From assembly GCF_008271465.1 (NCBI RefSeq), contig NZ_VMDU01000006.1, forward strand, positions 1 through 64,000: a stretch of 64,000 nucleotides of DNA, read 5' to 3'. The first letter of the stretch is position 1, and every line of letters begins with the position of its first letter. A program made the translations under genes and the position numbers. Source of the stretch: Tabrizicola flagellatus. GTDB lineage: Bacteria; Pseudomonadota; Alphaproteobacteria; Rhodobacterales; Rhodobacteraceae. The notes beneath the pieces were generated by a model. That model was not told the DNA's origin. It did not search any database and saw nothing but the letters and a program-made list of their open reading frames with translations. This document shows positions 24,931 to 33,500 of the stretch, one piece after another.

Positions 24931-25270
24931 CTGCGCCTCGGCGTTCCCGGAGATGCGGCTGGACGGAGGCGAGCCGGTCAAGAGCCGTCCCGGGTGCCGA
25001 GATGATTCCTGATGGGTGAACGGATCCAGGCGGTTTGCAATGCACTTACTCCAATGACAGGCGCGACCCCGTTCCACGTCTGCCACGCAGGCGTTCCCGA
25101 TGTCGGCTTCCGTTGAGAATTCCGGAAATGTCGCCCGATAACGCCTGTTGATCAAGCCTTTTGTGCGCAACCCTCGCGTGTCCGACACTCGGCCCTGACC
25201 GGCCCGCGGCGCGGGGTCGAGACCGTTTCGGCGCCCTGTCGGCGCCGGTGGCCGCACCCGGCCCGCGAAT
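24931..25270. other. Intergenic region, nothing assigned
   Basis: I see no supported coding frame or RNA gene. It should contain the promoter of the amidotransferase/glycosyltransferase pair. A short palindrome, GTGTC-CGACAC-like, occurs near 25177-25188, with no clear role. Confidence 0.4.
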
Positions 25271-25990
25271 TCAGGACAGGCGCGCGACAAGGGGAAAGGC
25301 GTGCATGTCGGCAAAGGTGCAGAACTCGATGCCGCCCAGCACGATCTCGGGCTGGAGGGCGGCAAGCTCCTCGGCCAGCCTCGCCGAGAGATCGGCCATT
25401 GCGGCGGCCTCGGACGGCGTCAGCCAGCGCAGGAGATAGGCCAGCGTGATGTGGAAGCGGTAATCGGCGAAGTCGGGGCGGCGGATCCCGGTCACGGCGC
25501 GCAGGGTCTCGCGCGCGGTGCGGAGCGCGGTCTCGTCCGCCTCGGTCGCGCCGGTGACCTGCACGGTCGTTCCCGCGAAGATCCCGGTCGGTCGGATGGC
25601 GGTGGCCGAGGGCAGGTTCACCCCGGCAAGGCGGGGCAGGAAGTGGTCGGTGGCGGCCTCGACCGGCAGGGCGGGGTCGAGGCCCTCGGGCCAGCGCCCG
25701 CCGGTCCGGTCGCGGTCGGTCACGCCCTCGAAGACGGTCATGTGATAGGAGGAGGGCGGCAGGAAGGCATAGGCGCCGGCGGGGGCGGCGGCGCGGAGAT
25801 GGGCGGCGGTGGCGGTCAGCGCCTCGTGCGCCGGGCCGGGCGGGATATGGCAGATGAAGGTATTGCCGGCATAGGGCATGACAGCGCCCTCGGGCGTGAA
25901 CTTCTGCCCGACCGCGGCGGGCGCGGCGCCGCCCGTCGCAGTCCCGGTCAGCCAGGCGAGCGTCGCGGTCCGGTCTGTCGCCATGGTCAT
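25271..25990 (-). CDS. DUF1868 2H-phosphoesterase (LigT-like)
   Basis: A 239-residue protein with the two HxTx motifs that define the 2H phosphoesterase superfamily: YHMTVFEG in the first half and FHITLAYLL in the second. This layout fits DUF1868. Members cleave cyclic or 2'-5'-linked phosphodiesters. It overlaps the end of ugpC by 4 bases and is the last gene of the ugp operon, so I infer it processes an imported phosphodiester or a product of one. No enzymatic activity is established for the family as far as I know. Confidence 0.85.
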   Translation of the reverse strand: MTMATDRTATLAWLTGTATGGAAPAAVGQKFTPEGAVMPYAGNTFICHIPPGPAHEALTATAAHLRAAAPAGAYAFLPPSSYHMTVFEGVTDRDRTGGRWPEGLDPALPVEAATDHFLPRLAGVNLPSATAIRPTGIFAGTTVQVTGATEADETALRTARETLRAVTGIRRPDFADYRFHITLAYLLRWLTPSEAAAMADLSARLAEELAALQPEIVLGGIEFCTFADMHAFPLVARLS

Positions 25991-27096
25991 GCCGTCACCG
26001 CGACCGGGGTTTCGGCCGCCTGCGGCTCGATCCGCCGGCCGGTGTCGGCGTCGAAGAGATGCAGGGCGCCCAGGGGCACCGAGACGCCGATCGGGGCGCC
26101 TTCGGCCGGGCGGACCTTTTCGCTGCTGAGGACGGAAAGGGGCAGGTCCTCGACCATCAGGTGATAGAGGCGTTCGGCGCCCAGTTCCTCGACGAAATCC
26201 ACCCGCGCGTCGATCTGGCCCTTGCCGGGCGCGGTCAGCGACAGGGTCTCGGGGCGCAGGCCCGCCTGGACCAGCCGCCCGGCCGCCGCCTGCGCCAGCG
26301 CGCGCGGCAGGGGCAGCGCCGCACCGGACTCGAGCATCAGCGCCTGGCGGCCGGCATCGACCCGGCCGGGCAGGAAGCTCATCGCCGGGCTGCCGATGAA
26401 GCCTGCGACGTAAAGGCTGGCCGGGCGGTCGTAGATCTCGTCCGGGGTGCCGACCTGTTCGATGGTGCCCTTGTTCATCACCACCAGCCGGTCGGCCAGC
26501 GTCATGCCCTCGTGCTGGTCGTGGGTGACGAAGATCGAGGTGGCCTTGATGCGGGTGTGGATGCGGCGGATCTCGTGCCGCATCTGGACCCGCAGCTTGG
26601 CATCGAGGTTGGAAAGCGGTTCGTCGAAGAGGAACACCTTCGGCTCGCGGATGATGGCGCGGGCCATGGCGACGCGCTGGCGCTGGCCGCCGGAGAGCTG
26701 CCCCGGACGGCGGTCGAGGAAATCGCCCAGCCCGACCGAGGCGGCGGTGGCCGCGATGCGGGCCTGACGTTCCGCCTTCGGCACGCCCGCGACCTTCAGC
26801 GCATAGCCGATGTTTTCCGCGACCGTCATGTGCGGATAGAGCGCGTAGTTCTGGAACACCATGGCGCAGCCGCGTTCGCGGGGTTCGAGGTCGTTCACCA
26901 CCTGCCCGGCGATGGCGATCTCACCGGCGGTGATCTCTTCCAGCCCGGCGATCAGGCGCAGGAGCGTGGACTTGCCGCAGCCCGAGGGGCCGAGGATGAC
27001 GACGAACTCGCCGTTGCGGATGGTCAGGTTGACCCCTTCCATGATCCTGGTCTTGCCATAGGTCTTGGCGACGTTGCGGATGGCGATCTCGGCCAT
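25987..27096 (-). CDS. ugpC: sn-Glycerol-3-phosphate ABC transporter ATPase
   Basis: A 369-residue MalK/UgpC-type ATPase: Walker [10 protein letters not shown], signature [15 protein letters not shown], Walker [13 protein letters not shown], switch region [14 protein letters not shown], then a TOBE domain. It works with UgpA/UgpE in the inner membrane and UgpB in the periplasm. It follows ugpE by 9 bases and overlaps the DUF1868 gene. Confidence 0.93.
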   Translation of the reverse strand: MAEIAIRNVAKTYGKTRIMEGVNLTIRNGEFVVILGPSGCGKSTLLRLIAGLEEITAGEIAIAGQVVNDLEPRERGCAMVFQNYALYPHMTVAENIGYALKVAGVPKAERQARIAATAASVGLGDFLDRRPGQLSGGQRQRVAMARAIIREPKVFLFDEPLSNLDAKLRVQMRHEIRRIHTRIKATSIFVTHDQHEGMTLADRLVVMNKGTIEQVGTPDEIYDRPASLYVAGFIGSPAMSFLPGRVDAGRQALMLESGAALPLPRALAQAAAGRLVQAGLRPETLSLTAPGKGQIDARVDFVEELGAERLYHLMVEDLPLSVLSSEKVRPAEGAPIGVSVPLGALHLFDADTGRRIEPQAAETPVAVTA

Positions 27097-27105
27097 GGGA
27101 GCCCC

Positions 27106-28035
27106 CTACTTGTCGGTGTTGATGAGGCCGCGCACGAACCAGCGCTGCATGAAGATGACGACGGCGATCGGCGGCAGCATGACGACAAGGGTCGCGGCCA
27201 TGGCGAGGTGCCAGGTCGGCGTGCCGCCGCCGGTGGTCAGCTGGTCGGGCACGAGGTCGGACAACTGCACGACGACCATGCCGTAATTCGCCCGGTCGGT
27301 GATGACCAGGAGCGGCCAGAGATACTGGTTCCAGGCATAGACGAACATGATCGTCGCCAGCGCCGCGATGTTGGTCTTGGACAAGGGGATCAGCACGTCC
27401 CACAGGAAGCGCAAGGGGCCCGCGCCGTCCATCCGCGCGGCCTCGACCAGCTCGTCCGGGATGGTCAGGAAGAACTGGCGGTAGAGGAAGGTGCCGGTGG
27501 CGGTGGCGACAAGGGGCAGGATCAGGCCGGTGTAGCTGTTCAGGAGGTTCCATTCGAGGCTGACCTCGATGCCCGACAACGTGTTCAGAAGCCAGCTGAT
27601 GCCGGTTGCGTCGAGGATGGTCTGGAAGGGTGACAGCGCGTTGGCGGCGACCGCGTAGGTCGGGACGATGCGGACCTCCAAGGGCAGCATCAGGGTGATG
27701 AAGATCGCCCAGAAGATCAGCATCCGGCCGCGGAAGTCGAAGAACACGAGCGCGAAGGCGGTGATGCAGGCCAGCGTGACCTTGCCCACCACCACGCCCA
27801 CCGCGACGATGAAGGAGTTGACGAATTTCGGCCCGAAGTCCGATTGCGCCCAGGCTTCCTTGAGGTTCGGCCAGAACTGGTCGCCGGGCCAGAGCTCGAC
27901 CGGGGCGGTGTTGACCTCCTGCAGGGTCAGGGTCGCGGCGACGATGGCCAGCCAGACCGGCACGAGGATGATCGCGAGGCCGAGGCCCAGGATCAGGTGC
28001 GTCATCAGGTTCAGGACGGGGGTGCGTTCGATCAT
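27106..28035 (-). CDS. ugpE: sn-Glycerol-3-phosphate ABC transporter permease
   Basis: A 309-residue permease with six helices and the EAA loop TIPDELVEAARMDGAGPLRF. The last segment LPPIAVVIFMQRWFVRGLINTDK resembles E. coli UgpE, which ends similarly. It is 9 bases downstream of ugpA. Confidence 0.93.
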   Translation of the reverse strand: MIERTPVLNLMTHLILGLGLAIILVPVWLAIVAATLTLQEVNTAPVELWPGDQFWPNLKEAWAQSDFGPKFVNSFIVAVGVVVGKVTLACITAFALVFFDFRGRMLIFWAIFITLMLPLEVRIVPTYAVAANALSPFQTILDATGISWLLNTLSGIEVSLEWNLLNSYTGLILPLVATATGTFLYRQFFLTIPDELVEAARMDGAGPLRFLWDVLIPLSKTNIAALATIMFVYAWNQYLWPLLVITDRANYGMVVVQLSDLVPDQLTTGGGTPTWHLAMAATLVVMLPPIAVVIFMQRWFVRGLINTDK

Positions 28036-28044
28036 GGGGCGCCC

Positions 28045-28926
28045 TCAGGTGTAATGCACGCGCCGCTCGATGTAGCGGAACTGGATGAAGGTCAGCGCCA
28101 TGACGAGGCACATCAGGATGATCGACTGCGCGGCGGCGCCGGAATAGTCGAAGCCGCGGAAGCCGTCGGAATAGATCTTGTAGACCATCAGGTCCGTCGC
28201 CCGGAACGGCCCGCCCCCGGTCAGCGTGTCCACGATGCCGAAGCTGTCGGTGAAACTGTCGGTGATGTTGATGACCAGAAGGAAGAAGAAGGTCGGCGTC
28301 AGGAGCGGCAGTTGCAGGTCGATCATCCGGCGCAGGGGGCGCGCGCCGTCCATGGCGGCGGCCTCCGTCAGGCTGCGGGGAATCGCCTGAAGCGCGGCGA
28401 GGAAGAAGATGAAGCTGTAGGAGACCTGCTTCCACGCCCCGGCGATGACGATTGCGGTCACCGCCTGCCAGGGATGTTTCGACAGATCCCACCAGCCGGG
28501 CGAGATGGTGTTGATGTAGCTGAAGATGCCGGCGCCGGGGTTGAAGACGAACTGGAAGGCAAGGCCCACGGCGGGGGCGGCCACGGCATAGGGCCAGATG
28601 ATGCCGATGCGCCAGACGCGGTAGCCGGCAAGCTGGCGGTCCACGAACAGCGCGAGCGTCAGCGCCATCCCCATGGCCAGAATGGTGGTGGCCAGCGCGT
28701 AGATCACCGAGACCCGGACCGAGCCCCAGTAATAGGGGTCCGACAGCACCTTGCGGAAATTGTCGAAGCCGACCCAGGTGTTGCCGCCGCCCCAGGGCTG
28801 TTCCAGCGTGAAGGCCCAGTAGAGCGCCTGCGCCGAGGGCCAGTAGAAGAAGGTGAAGATCACCAGAAGCTGCGGGGCCAGCAGAAGCGGCACGATCCAG
28901 CTGAACTTGAAATGGGCGCGGCGCAT
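28045..28926 (-). CDS. ugpA: sn-Glycerol-3-phosphate ABC transporter permease
   Basis: A 293-residue permease, almost the same length as E. coli UgpA (295). Six helices; EAA loop IPRSLTEAAAMDGARPLRRM; periplasmic loop FGIVDTLTGGGPFRATDLMV. The ATG at 28926 begins MRRAHFKFSWIVPLLL, a normal permease N-terminus; an upstream in-frame start (29031) would add proline-rich unrelated residues. Confidence 0.93.
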   Translation of the reverse strand: MRRAHFKFSWIVPLLLAPQLLVIFTFFYWPSAQALYWAFTLEQPWGGGNTWVGFDNFRKVLSDPYYWGSVRVSVIYALATTILAMGMALTLALFVDRQLAGYRVWRIGIIWPYAVAAPAVGLAFQFVFNPGAGIFSYINTISPGWWDLSKHPWQAVTAIVIAGAWKQVSYSFIFFLAALQAIPRSLTEAAAMDGARPLRRMIDLQLPLLTPTFFFLLVINITDSFTDSFGIVDTLTGGGPFRATDLMVYKIYSDGFRGFDYSGAAAQSIILMCLVMALTFIQFRYIERRVHYT

Positions 28927-28996
28927 GGGGTCTCCGGCAGAAGGGAGGGGCGCGGCAGGAGGCCGCCGCGCCCGCGGGTCGCAAGGATCGAGGCGA

Positions 28997-30325
28997 TTAC
29001 GGGAAGGACTTGCCCGGATAGGTCGCGGCAAAGCGCTTCAGATGGTCGTTGCCGCGGGCAACGGCGGTGTCCAGCGCCTCCTTCATCGTCTTCTGGCCGG
29101 CCAGCGCGGCCTCGACCTCGGCCGTCCATTCGGCGCGGATCTGGATGAAGCTGCCGAGACGGATGCCGCGGGTCAGGGGCGTCGGTTCGGTCCAGGTCAG
29201 CGACTTCATGGCGATGTCGCGGTTGATGTAGGGTTCCTTGTCGTAGAAGCCTTCGGCCTTCAGCGCCTCGTAGGTGGACTTGGTCACCGGGATGTAGCCC
29301 GAGTTCTCCAGCAGGAACTGCTGTTCCGGCTTGGTGGCGATGAAGGCCAGATAGGCCGCCGCGCCCTTGTATTCCTCGTCGGTCTTGCCCGAGAGCACCC
29401 AGAGCGAGGCGCCACCGACGACGGTGTTCTTGCGCTCCACCCCTTCGTAGGTCGGGATGATCTGCACGTCCCAGGCGAAGGCGGGCTTCAGCTTGTGGAC
29501 GGTGTTGTGGTCGGCGATGGACGAGAAGAACACCGCGCATTCGCCTTCGACAAAGCTGTCGCGCGAGGATTTGCCGGCCGCGGGCGTGCGCAGCTGGGCC
29601 AGGCCCTCGTCGAGCCAGCGCTTGATGTTTTCCATGTGCTGGACGTGCAGCGTGGTGTTGAACAGAAGCTCGCTGTCCAGGCCGTCATAGCCGTTGTTGT
29701 TCGAGGCCACCGGCACGCCATGGGCCATGGAGAACTGTTCCAGGTCGATCCAGGACGAGGGCGCATAGGCGTAGGGGCAGTCCACGCCCGCGGTCTTCAG
29801 CGCCTTGAAGGCGGCTTCCATGCCTTCCCAGGTGATCGGCGCCTCGGTCAGGCCGGCCTTGGCGAAGAGGTCCTTGTTCCAGTAGTAGACCGGGGTCGAG
29901 GAGTTCCAGGGCATCGAGAAGAACTCGCCCGACTTCGACGAATAGTAGTTGGCGATGCCGGGGAAATAGTCGGCCCAGTCGATGGTCACGCCGGTGTCGG
30001 CCATCAGCTTGGTGACCGGATAGAATTCGCCCGACATCATCAGGTCGGCGGTGCCGGCGTCGAAGGATTGCAGAAGCGTCGGGTGCTTGCCGGCGCGGAA
30101 GGCGGCAATGGTGTTCTGCACGGCCTTTTCATAGCCGTCCTGGCCGACGCAGACGGCCTCGTACTGGTCCTGGCTCGCGTTGAAGCGATTGCAGGTTTCC
30201 GCCACCACGGCGCCCAGGTCGCCGGTCAGGCCATACCAGTATTCGAATTTCGCACGCTCGGCCGAAGCGGTGCCGGCCGTGGCGGCGAGGGCCACAAGCG
30301 TGGCGGTCGCAAGCTTTTGGGTCAT
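28997..30325 (-). CDS. ugpB: sn-Glycerol-3-phosphate-binding protein
   Basis: A 442-residue periplasmic binding protein with a signal peptide (MTQKLATATLVALAATAGTASA). It aligns by eye with E. coli UgpB along its length: NAIAAFRAGKHPTLLQSFDAG-like region, SMPWNSSTPVYYWNKDLF, NNNGYDGLDSELLFN, VVGGASLWVLSGK and EALDTAVARGN all have direct counterparts. UgpB binds glycerol-3-phosphate and glycerophosphodiesters such as glycerophosphocholine. First gene of the ugp operon, behind a PhoB box. The ATG at 30325 is preferred over the longer 30406 start. Confidence 0.96.
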   Translation of the reverse strand: MTQKLATATLVALAATAGTASAERAKFEYWYGLTGDLGAVVAETCNRFNASQDQYEAVCVGQDGYEKAVQNTIAAFRAGKHPTLLQSFDAGTADLMMSGEFYPVTKLMADTGVTIDWADYFPGIANYYSSKSGEFFSMPWNSSTPVYYWNKDLFAKAGLTEAPITWEGMEAAFKALKTAGVDCPYAYAPSSWIDLEQFSMAHGVPVASNNNGYDGLDSELLFNTTLHVQHMENIKRWLDEGLAQLRTPAAGKSSRDSFVEGECAVFFSSIADHNTVHKLKPAFAWDVQIIPTYEGVERKNTVVGGASLWVLSGKTDEEYKGAAAYLAFIATKPEQQFLLENSGYIPVTKSTYEALKAEGFYDKEPYINRDIAMKSLTWTEPTPLTRGIRLGSFIQIRAEWTAEVEAALAGQKTMKEALDTAVARGNDHLKRFAATYPGKSFP

Positions 30326-30380
30326 CGTCCCTGTCTCCGTTGTGGAAGGTTGGATCGCGGCGCCCTTATGCGGGGATTCG

Positions 30381-30398
30381 ATGACGGATTGACGACAG
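30381..30398 (-). promoter_or_regulatory. PhoB box of the ugp operon
   Basis: On the minus strand: CTGTCGT-CAAT-CCGTCAT, two 7-base direct repeats each matching CTGTCAT at 6 of 7 positions, with exactly the 4-base spacer of a Pho box. Ten bases downstream stands CATAAG, a reasonable -10 element at the spacing used by PhoB-activated promoters. The box ends 56 bases before the ugpB start codon. Confidence 0.8.
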
Positions 30399-30450
30399 AC
30401 AGGCAAAAATACCTATACGAAACATAGTGTTAGGAAAAATCGCTCCATAT

Positions 30451-30473
30451 CCTTGCCGGAACCGGCCGGCAGG
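30451..30473 (-). terminator. Possible terminator of the phosphodiesterase unit
   Basis: A GC-rich inverted repeat (CCTGCCGG...CCGGCAAGG on the minus strand, one bulge) lies about 33 bases after the phosphodiesterase stop, with a run of five T some 10 bases further on. Weak but sensibly placed before the PhoB box. Confidence 0.4.
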
Positions 30474-30505
30474 GGCGGAAAGGCTTCGGTTTTGGCCGCC
30501 GGGTC

Positions 30506-31309
30506 CTAGTGGAACAGGCCCGGCGCCATGGTCAGGTGGCGTTCGCCGTGATCCTGGAAATGCACGGTGACGCCTTCGGGATGCAGCAGGACCACGGCCA
30601 TCTGTGCCGGGCCCTCCAGCTGGCGCTGGCGGCCCGGCACGCCCGGCACATGCGGCGTGACGGAATAGTGCGAGCCTGCCAGCGTGGTCATCGGGATGCC
30701 CTTCCAGACCGCCGAAGTCGGCAGGTGGACATGGCCCGCGATGACCTGCCGCACCTCGGGGTGGCGGGTCAGCACCTGGACGTAGTCGGTAGCGTTTTCC
30801 AGGATGATCGCATCGACCGGCAGGAACAGCGGGTTCGCGTGGTGGTGCTGGACGATGATGACCGGGCGGTCTGCGGCCTCGTCCAGCCGGGCGGCGAGCC
30901 AGTCGAGCCGGCCCCGGCAAAGGCGCCCCCCGACCAGCCCCGGTTCGGTCGTGTCGAGCAGGACGATCCGGTGCCCGCCCGCATCGAAGGCGGTGGAGAC
31001 GCGGCCCAGCGGGTCGTCGAGAGCCTCGCCGAAGACCGACAGGAAGGCCGCGCGGTCGTCGTGGTTGCCGAGGGTCAGGTAGACCGGCATCGGCAGGTCG
31101 GAGATCAGGTCGTGCAGGTGGCGGTAGGCCGCGACCTCGCCCCGGTCGGCGAGATCCCCCGCCAGAAGGACGAAGGCCGCGTCGGCATGGTCGCGCTGGA
31201 TCGTGTCCAGCGCCTCGCGGGTGCGCGCGCCGGTGTCCAGCCCGTTCACCGGCACGCCGGGGGCAGAGAGGTGCAGGTCGGACAGGATGACGAATTTCAG
31301 CGGGTTCAT
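30506..31309 (-). CDS. Class III metallophosphodiesterase (GpdQ/CpdA-like)
   Basis: A 267-residue calcineurin-like phosphoesterase. The five metal-site motifs are present in order: DLHLS, LLAGDLADRGE, LTLGNHDDRAAF, VQHHHANPLF and AGHVHLPTS. Size and motif spelling match GpdQ glycerophosphodiesterase and CpdA cAMP phosphodiesterase. Beside ugpBAEC, hydrolysis of imported glycerophosphodiesters to glycerol-3-phosphate is the most economical role. An alternative is the PlcP-like phospholipid hydrolase used for lipid remodelling under phosphate limitation. Its ATG overlaps the stop of the upstream TIM-barrel gene (ATGA). Confidence 0.88.
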   Translation of the reverse strand: MNPLKFVILSDLHLSAPGVPVNGLDTGARTREALDTIQRDHADAAFVLLAGDLADRGEVAAYRHLHDLISDLPMPVYLTLGNHDDRAAFLSVFGEALDDPLGRVSTAFDAGGHRIVLLDTTEPGLVGGRLCRGRLDWLAARLDEAADRPVIIVQHHHANPLFLPVDAIILENATDYVQVLTRHPEVRQVIAGHVHLPTSAVWKGIPMTTLAGSHYSVTPHVPGVPGRQRQLEGPAQMAVVLLHPEGVTVHFQDHGERHLTMAPGLFH

Positions 31310-32133
31310 TCCGCAAGCCCCATCGCCTTGAGATACTGCGCCGAGGGGATCACGCCCGCCTTGTCGCGCAGTTCCAGGATCATGCGCGGATTGGCCCCGG
31401 CGGCGCGGGCCTGGGCCAGCGCGGCGAAGACCGAGGGCCAGAGGATCGTGCCATGGCCGATCTGCCAGTGCCGGTCGGCGAAGCCGTCGGCGTCCTGCAG
31501 GTGGACATGGCCCAGACGACCGGCAGCGGCGCGGATGTAGAAGTCCACCGGCGGCGCCCCGGTCGAGATGTGGGCGTAATGCGCATGCCCGGTGTCCACC
31601 GACAGTTCCAGCGCCTGCCAGCCCAGCTCGGCGCAGAGCATGGCGCGGTCGGTGGGCTCCATGTCCTCGATGTTCTCCAGCACGAAGGTCACGCCCATGT
31701 CCTCGGCCCGCCTCAGCGCCCCGCCCAGCGTGTCGCGGGCGGCTTCCAGCATCCGGGCGGTGTCGGAGGGATAGAGACCGCGGTGGTTGTAGCCCCAGGT
31801 GGTGAAGGGCGAATGGATCACGACATGCGTGCCGTTCACCGCGGCGCAGACATCCAGCGCCTGCTCCATCCGGCGGGCGACGATGCGGCGCACCTCGGGG
31901 TCGTAGGAGGCGATGGTGAAGCCCCAGAACGGCCCATGGATGCCACGGCGGCCCTCGTGGCCGTCGAGCAGCCGGTTCACCTCGTCGGCCAGGCCGGACC
32001 AGTCGCCGTCGAGCACCGACACCTCGACGAAATGTTGCAGTTCGAGGTCGCGCGGGGCCTCGAGCAGCCAGTGGCGGTGGGCGGCGAGGCTGTCGCGGCA
32101 AAGTGCGGCGCCGAGGATCGGTCGTGAAGTCAT
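31306..32133 (-). CDS. Sugar phosphate isomerase/epimerase-like TIM barrel
   Basis: A 275-residue xylose-isomerase-like TIM barrel (AP endonuclease family 2 fold). Recognisable strand ends with metal ligands are THVVIHSPF, VTFVLENIEDM, LELSVDTGHAHYAH, GHVHLQDADG and RMILELRDK. Enzymes of this family isomerise or dehydrate sugars and inositols. It is translationally coupled to the phosphodiesterase, so it might process the alcohol moiety released from a phosphodiester (for example an inositol), which is inference. ATG at 32133 has AGGA upstream. Confidence 0.8.
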   Translation of the reverse strand: MTSRPILGAALCRDSLAAHRHWLLEAPRDLELQHFVEVSVLDGDWSGLADEVNRLLDGHEGRRGIHGPFWGFTIASYDPEVRRIVARRMEQALDVCAAVNGTHVVIHSPFTTWGYNHRGLYPSDTARMLEAARDTLGGALRRAEDMGVTFVLENIEDMEPTDRAMLCAELGWQALELSVDTGHAHYAHISTGAPPVDFYIRAAAGRLGHVHLQDADGFADRHWQIGHGTILWPSVFAALAQARAAGANPRMILELRDKAGVIPSAQYLKAMGLAE

Positions 32134-32202
32134 GTCGGGAGATTCCTGCGTCTGTGACGCGGGGATGCTGCCGGGACGATGCGACAGGGACGTGCAATCC
32201 GG

Positions 32203-32220
32203 ATGAAAGATTCGCGACAG
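32203..32220 (-). promoter_or_regulatory. Candidate second PhoB box
   Basis: Minus strand: CTGTCGC-GAAT-CTTTCAT. The second half matches CTGTCAT at 6 of 7 positions, the first at 5 of 7, and the spacer is exactly 4. No clear -10 element follows at the right distance. It lies in the divergent region between the TIM-barrel/phosphodiesterase unit and the envelope operon at 32333. Confidence 0.45.
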
Positions 32221-32332
32221 GCTGACGCGCGCCGCCCGGCCCGAGGCGGGCTGGCAACCGCCGACAGGAAGCGATAGAGTCGCCGGACCGACCCTTCGCA
32301 GGATCGTCACGAAACGGGCCTAGGGGTGCCCA

Positions 32333-33184
32333 ATGGCCAAAGACCGGCAGAACGAAATGAACCCAGAACCGGCCTTGCCGCCCGGCACGACGCCGGGCGT
32401 ATCCCTTGTCGTGCCGATGAAGAACGAGGAAGGCGCGATCGGGGCCCTGGTCGAAGGAATCGCCGCGGCGATGGCGGACCGGTCCTGGGAGCTGATCCTG
32501 GTGGACGACGGATCGACCGACCGCACCCGGGAGATCTGCCTGAGCCTTGCTGCAGCCGACGCACGGATCCGGGTGCTGGGCCATCCCGTCTCGGCCGGGC
32601 AGTCGGCCGCGCTGCATTCCGGGGTGCTGGCGGCGCGCGCGCCCATCGTCGCCACGCTGGACGGCGACGGCCAGAACCCGCCGGAGAACCTGCCCCGCCT
32701 GATCGCGCCGCTGGTCGGCCCCGGCGCCGACCCGGCCTGCGGCCTGGTCGCGGGACAGCGGGTCGGGCGCAAGGACACCTGGTCCAAGCGCCTTGCCTCG
32801 CGCGCGGCCAATGCCATCCGCTCGGCCGTGCTGCGCGACGGGACGCGCGACACAGGCTGCGGGCTGAAGGCCTTTCGCCGCGATGCCTTCCTGGCCCTGC
32901 CCTATTTCGACCACATGCACCGTTACCTGCCGGCGCTGTTCGCGCGCGACGGCTGGCAGGTCGCGCATGTGGACGTGACCCATGCCCCGCGCCAGAGCGG
33001 CCGGTCGAAATACGGCAACCTGGACCGGGCGCTGGTCGGGATCGTCGATCTTTTCGGCGTTGCCTGGCTGATCCGCCGTCGCAAGCGGGCGCGGGCGCAG
33101 ATGCTGACCACTGAGACCAGATCCGAACCCGCCCCTGCCGAGGCACGGCCGGTTCCTGTTGCGGGAGATAAAGTCAATGCGTGA
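32333..33184 (+). CDS. Family 2 glycosyltransferase, polyprenyl-phosphate sugar synthase type
   Basis: A GT2 enzyme of the dolichol-phosphate-mannose synthase/ArnC/RgtE type, 283 residues (275 if the ATG at 32357 is used). Seen: VSLVVPMKNEEGAIGALV, LILVDDGSTDRT, the metal-binding DGDGQNPPE, and the RYLPALFARDGW and RQSGRSKYG regions typical of the family. These enzymes transfer a sugar from a nucleotide sugar to undecaprenyl phosphate on the cytoplasmic face. No C-terminal transmembrane pair is fused; the next gene supplies a small membrane protein instead. First gene of a six-gene overlapping operon. Confidence 0.9.
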   Translation: MAKDRQNEMNPEPALPPGTTPGVSLVVPMKNEEGAIGALVEGIAAAMADRSWELILVDDGSTDRTREICLSLAAADARIRVLGHPVSAGQSAALHSGVLAARAPIVATLDGDGQNPPENLPRLIAPLVGPGADPACGLVAGQRVGRKDTWSKRLASRAANAIRSAVLRDGTRDTGCGLKAFRRDAFLALPYFDHMHRYLPALFARDGWQVAHVDVTHAPRQSGRSKYGNLDRALVGIVDLFGVAWLIRRRKRARAQMLTTETRSEPAPAEARPVPVAGDKVNA

Positions 33185-33500
33185 AACACTCTGGGCCTGG
33201 CTGCATGTGCAGAGCTGGCAGGAATTCACCTGGGTGATGATCGGGCTGACCGGCCAGCTTCTGTTCACCGCGCGCTTCCTGGTGCAGTGGATCGCGTCCG
33301 AGCGCGAGAAGCGGTCGGTGATCCCGCTGGCCTTCTGGTACTTCTCGACGGCGGGGGGGCTGGTGCTTCTGTCCTATGCGCTCTGGCGGCGCGACCCGGT
33401 GTTCATCCTGGGCCAGTCGATGGGGTTGTTCATCTATCTCCGCAATCTGTGGCTGATCCATGCCGAGCACCCCGACCGCGCGGCCAATGCCGGCAACTGA
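33177..33500 (+). CDS. LABN-domain small membrane protein
   Basis: A 107-residue membrane protein matching the lipid-A-disaccharide synthase N-terminal-like (LABN) domain: TWVMIGLTGQLLFTARFLVQWIASEREKRSVIP, then FWYFSTAGGLVLLSYALW and GQSMGLFIYLRNLWLI. Three helices. The ATG at 33177 overlaps the GT2 stop by 8 bases and has GGGAG upstream. LABN proteins commonly adjoin GT2 polyprenyl-phosphate transferases; a role in anchoring the enzyme or moving the lipid-linked sugar across the membrane is plausible but unproven. Confidence 0.88.
   Translation: MRETLWAWLHVQSWQEFTWVMIGLTGQLLFTARFLVQWIASEREKRSVIPLAFWYFSTAGGLVLLSYALWRRDPVFILGQSMGLFIYLRNLWLIHAEHPDRAANAGN

Noticed and set aside
25271-25990. 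RNA 2'-5' ligase (ThpR/LigT) assignment
   Set aside because: Both HxTx motifs are present, but the length of about 240 residues, the sequence around the motifs and the ugp context fit DUF1868 better.
32134-32332. Plus-strand Pho box for the envelope operon
   Set aside because: I looked for CTGTCAT-like direct repeats on the plus strand and found only isolated single half-sites.
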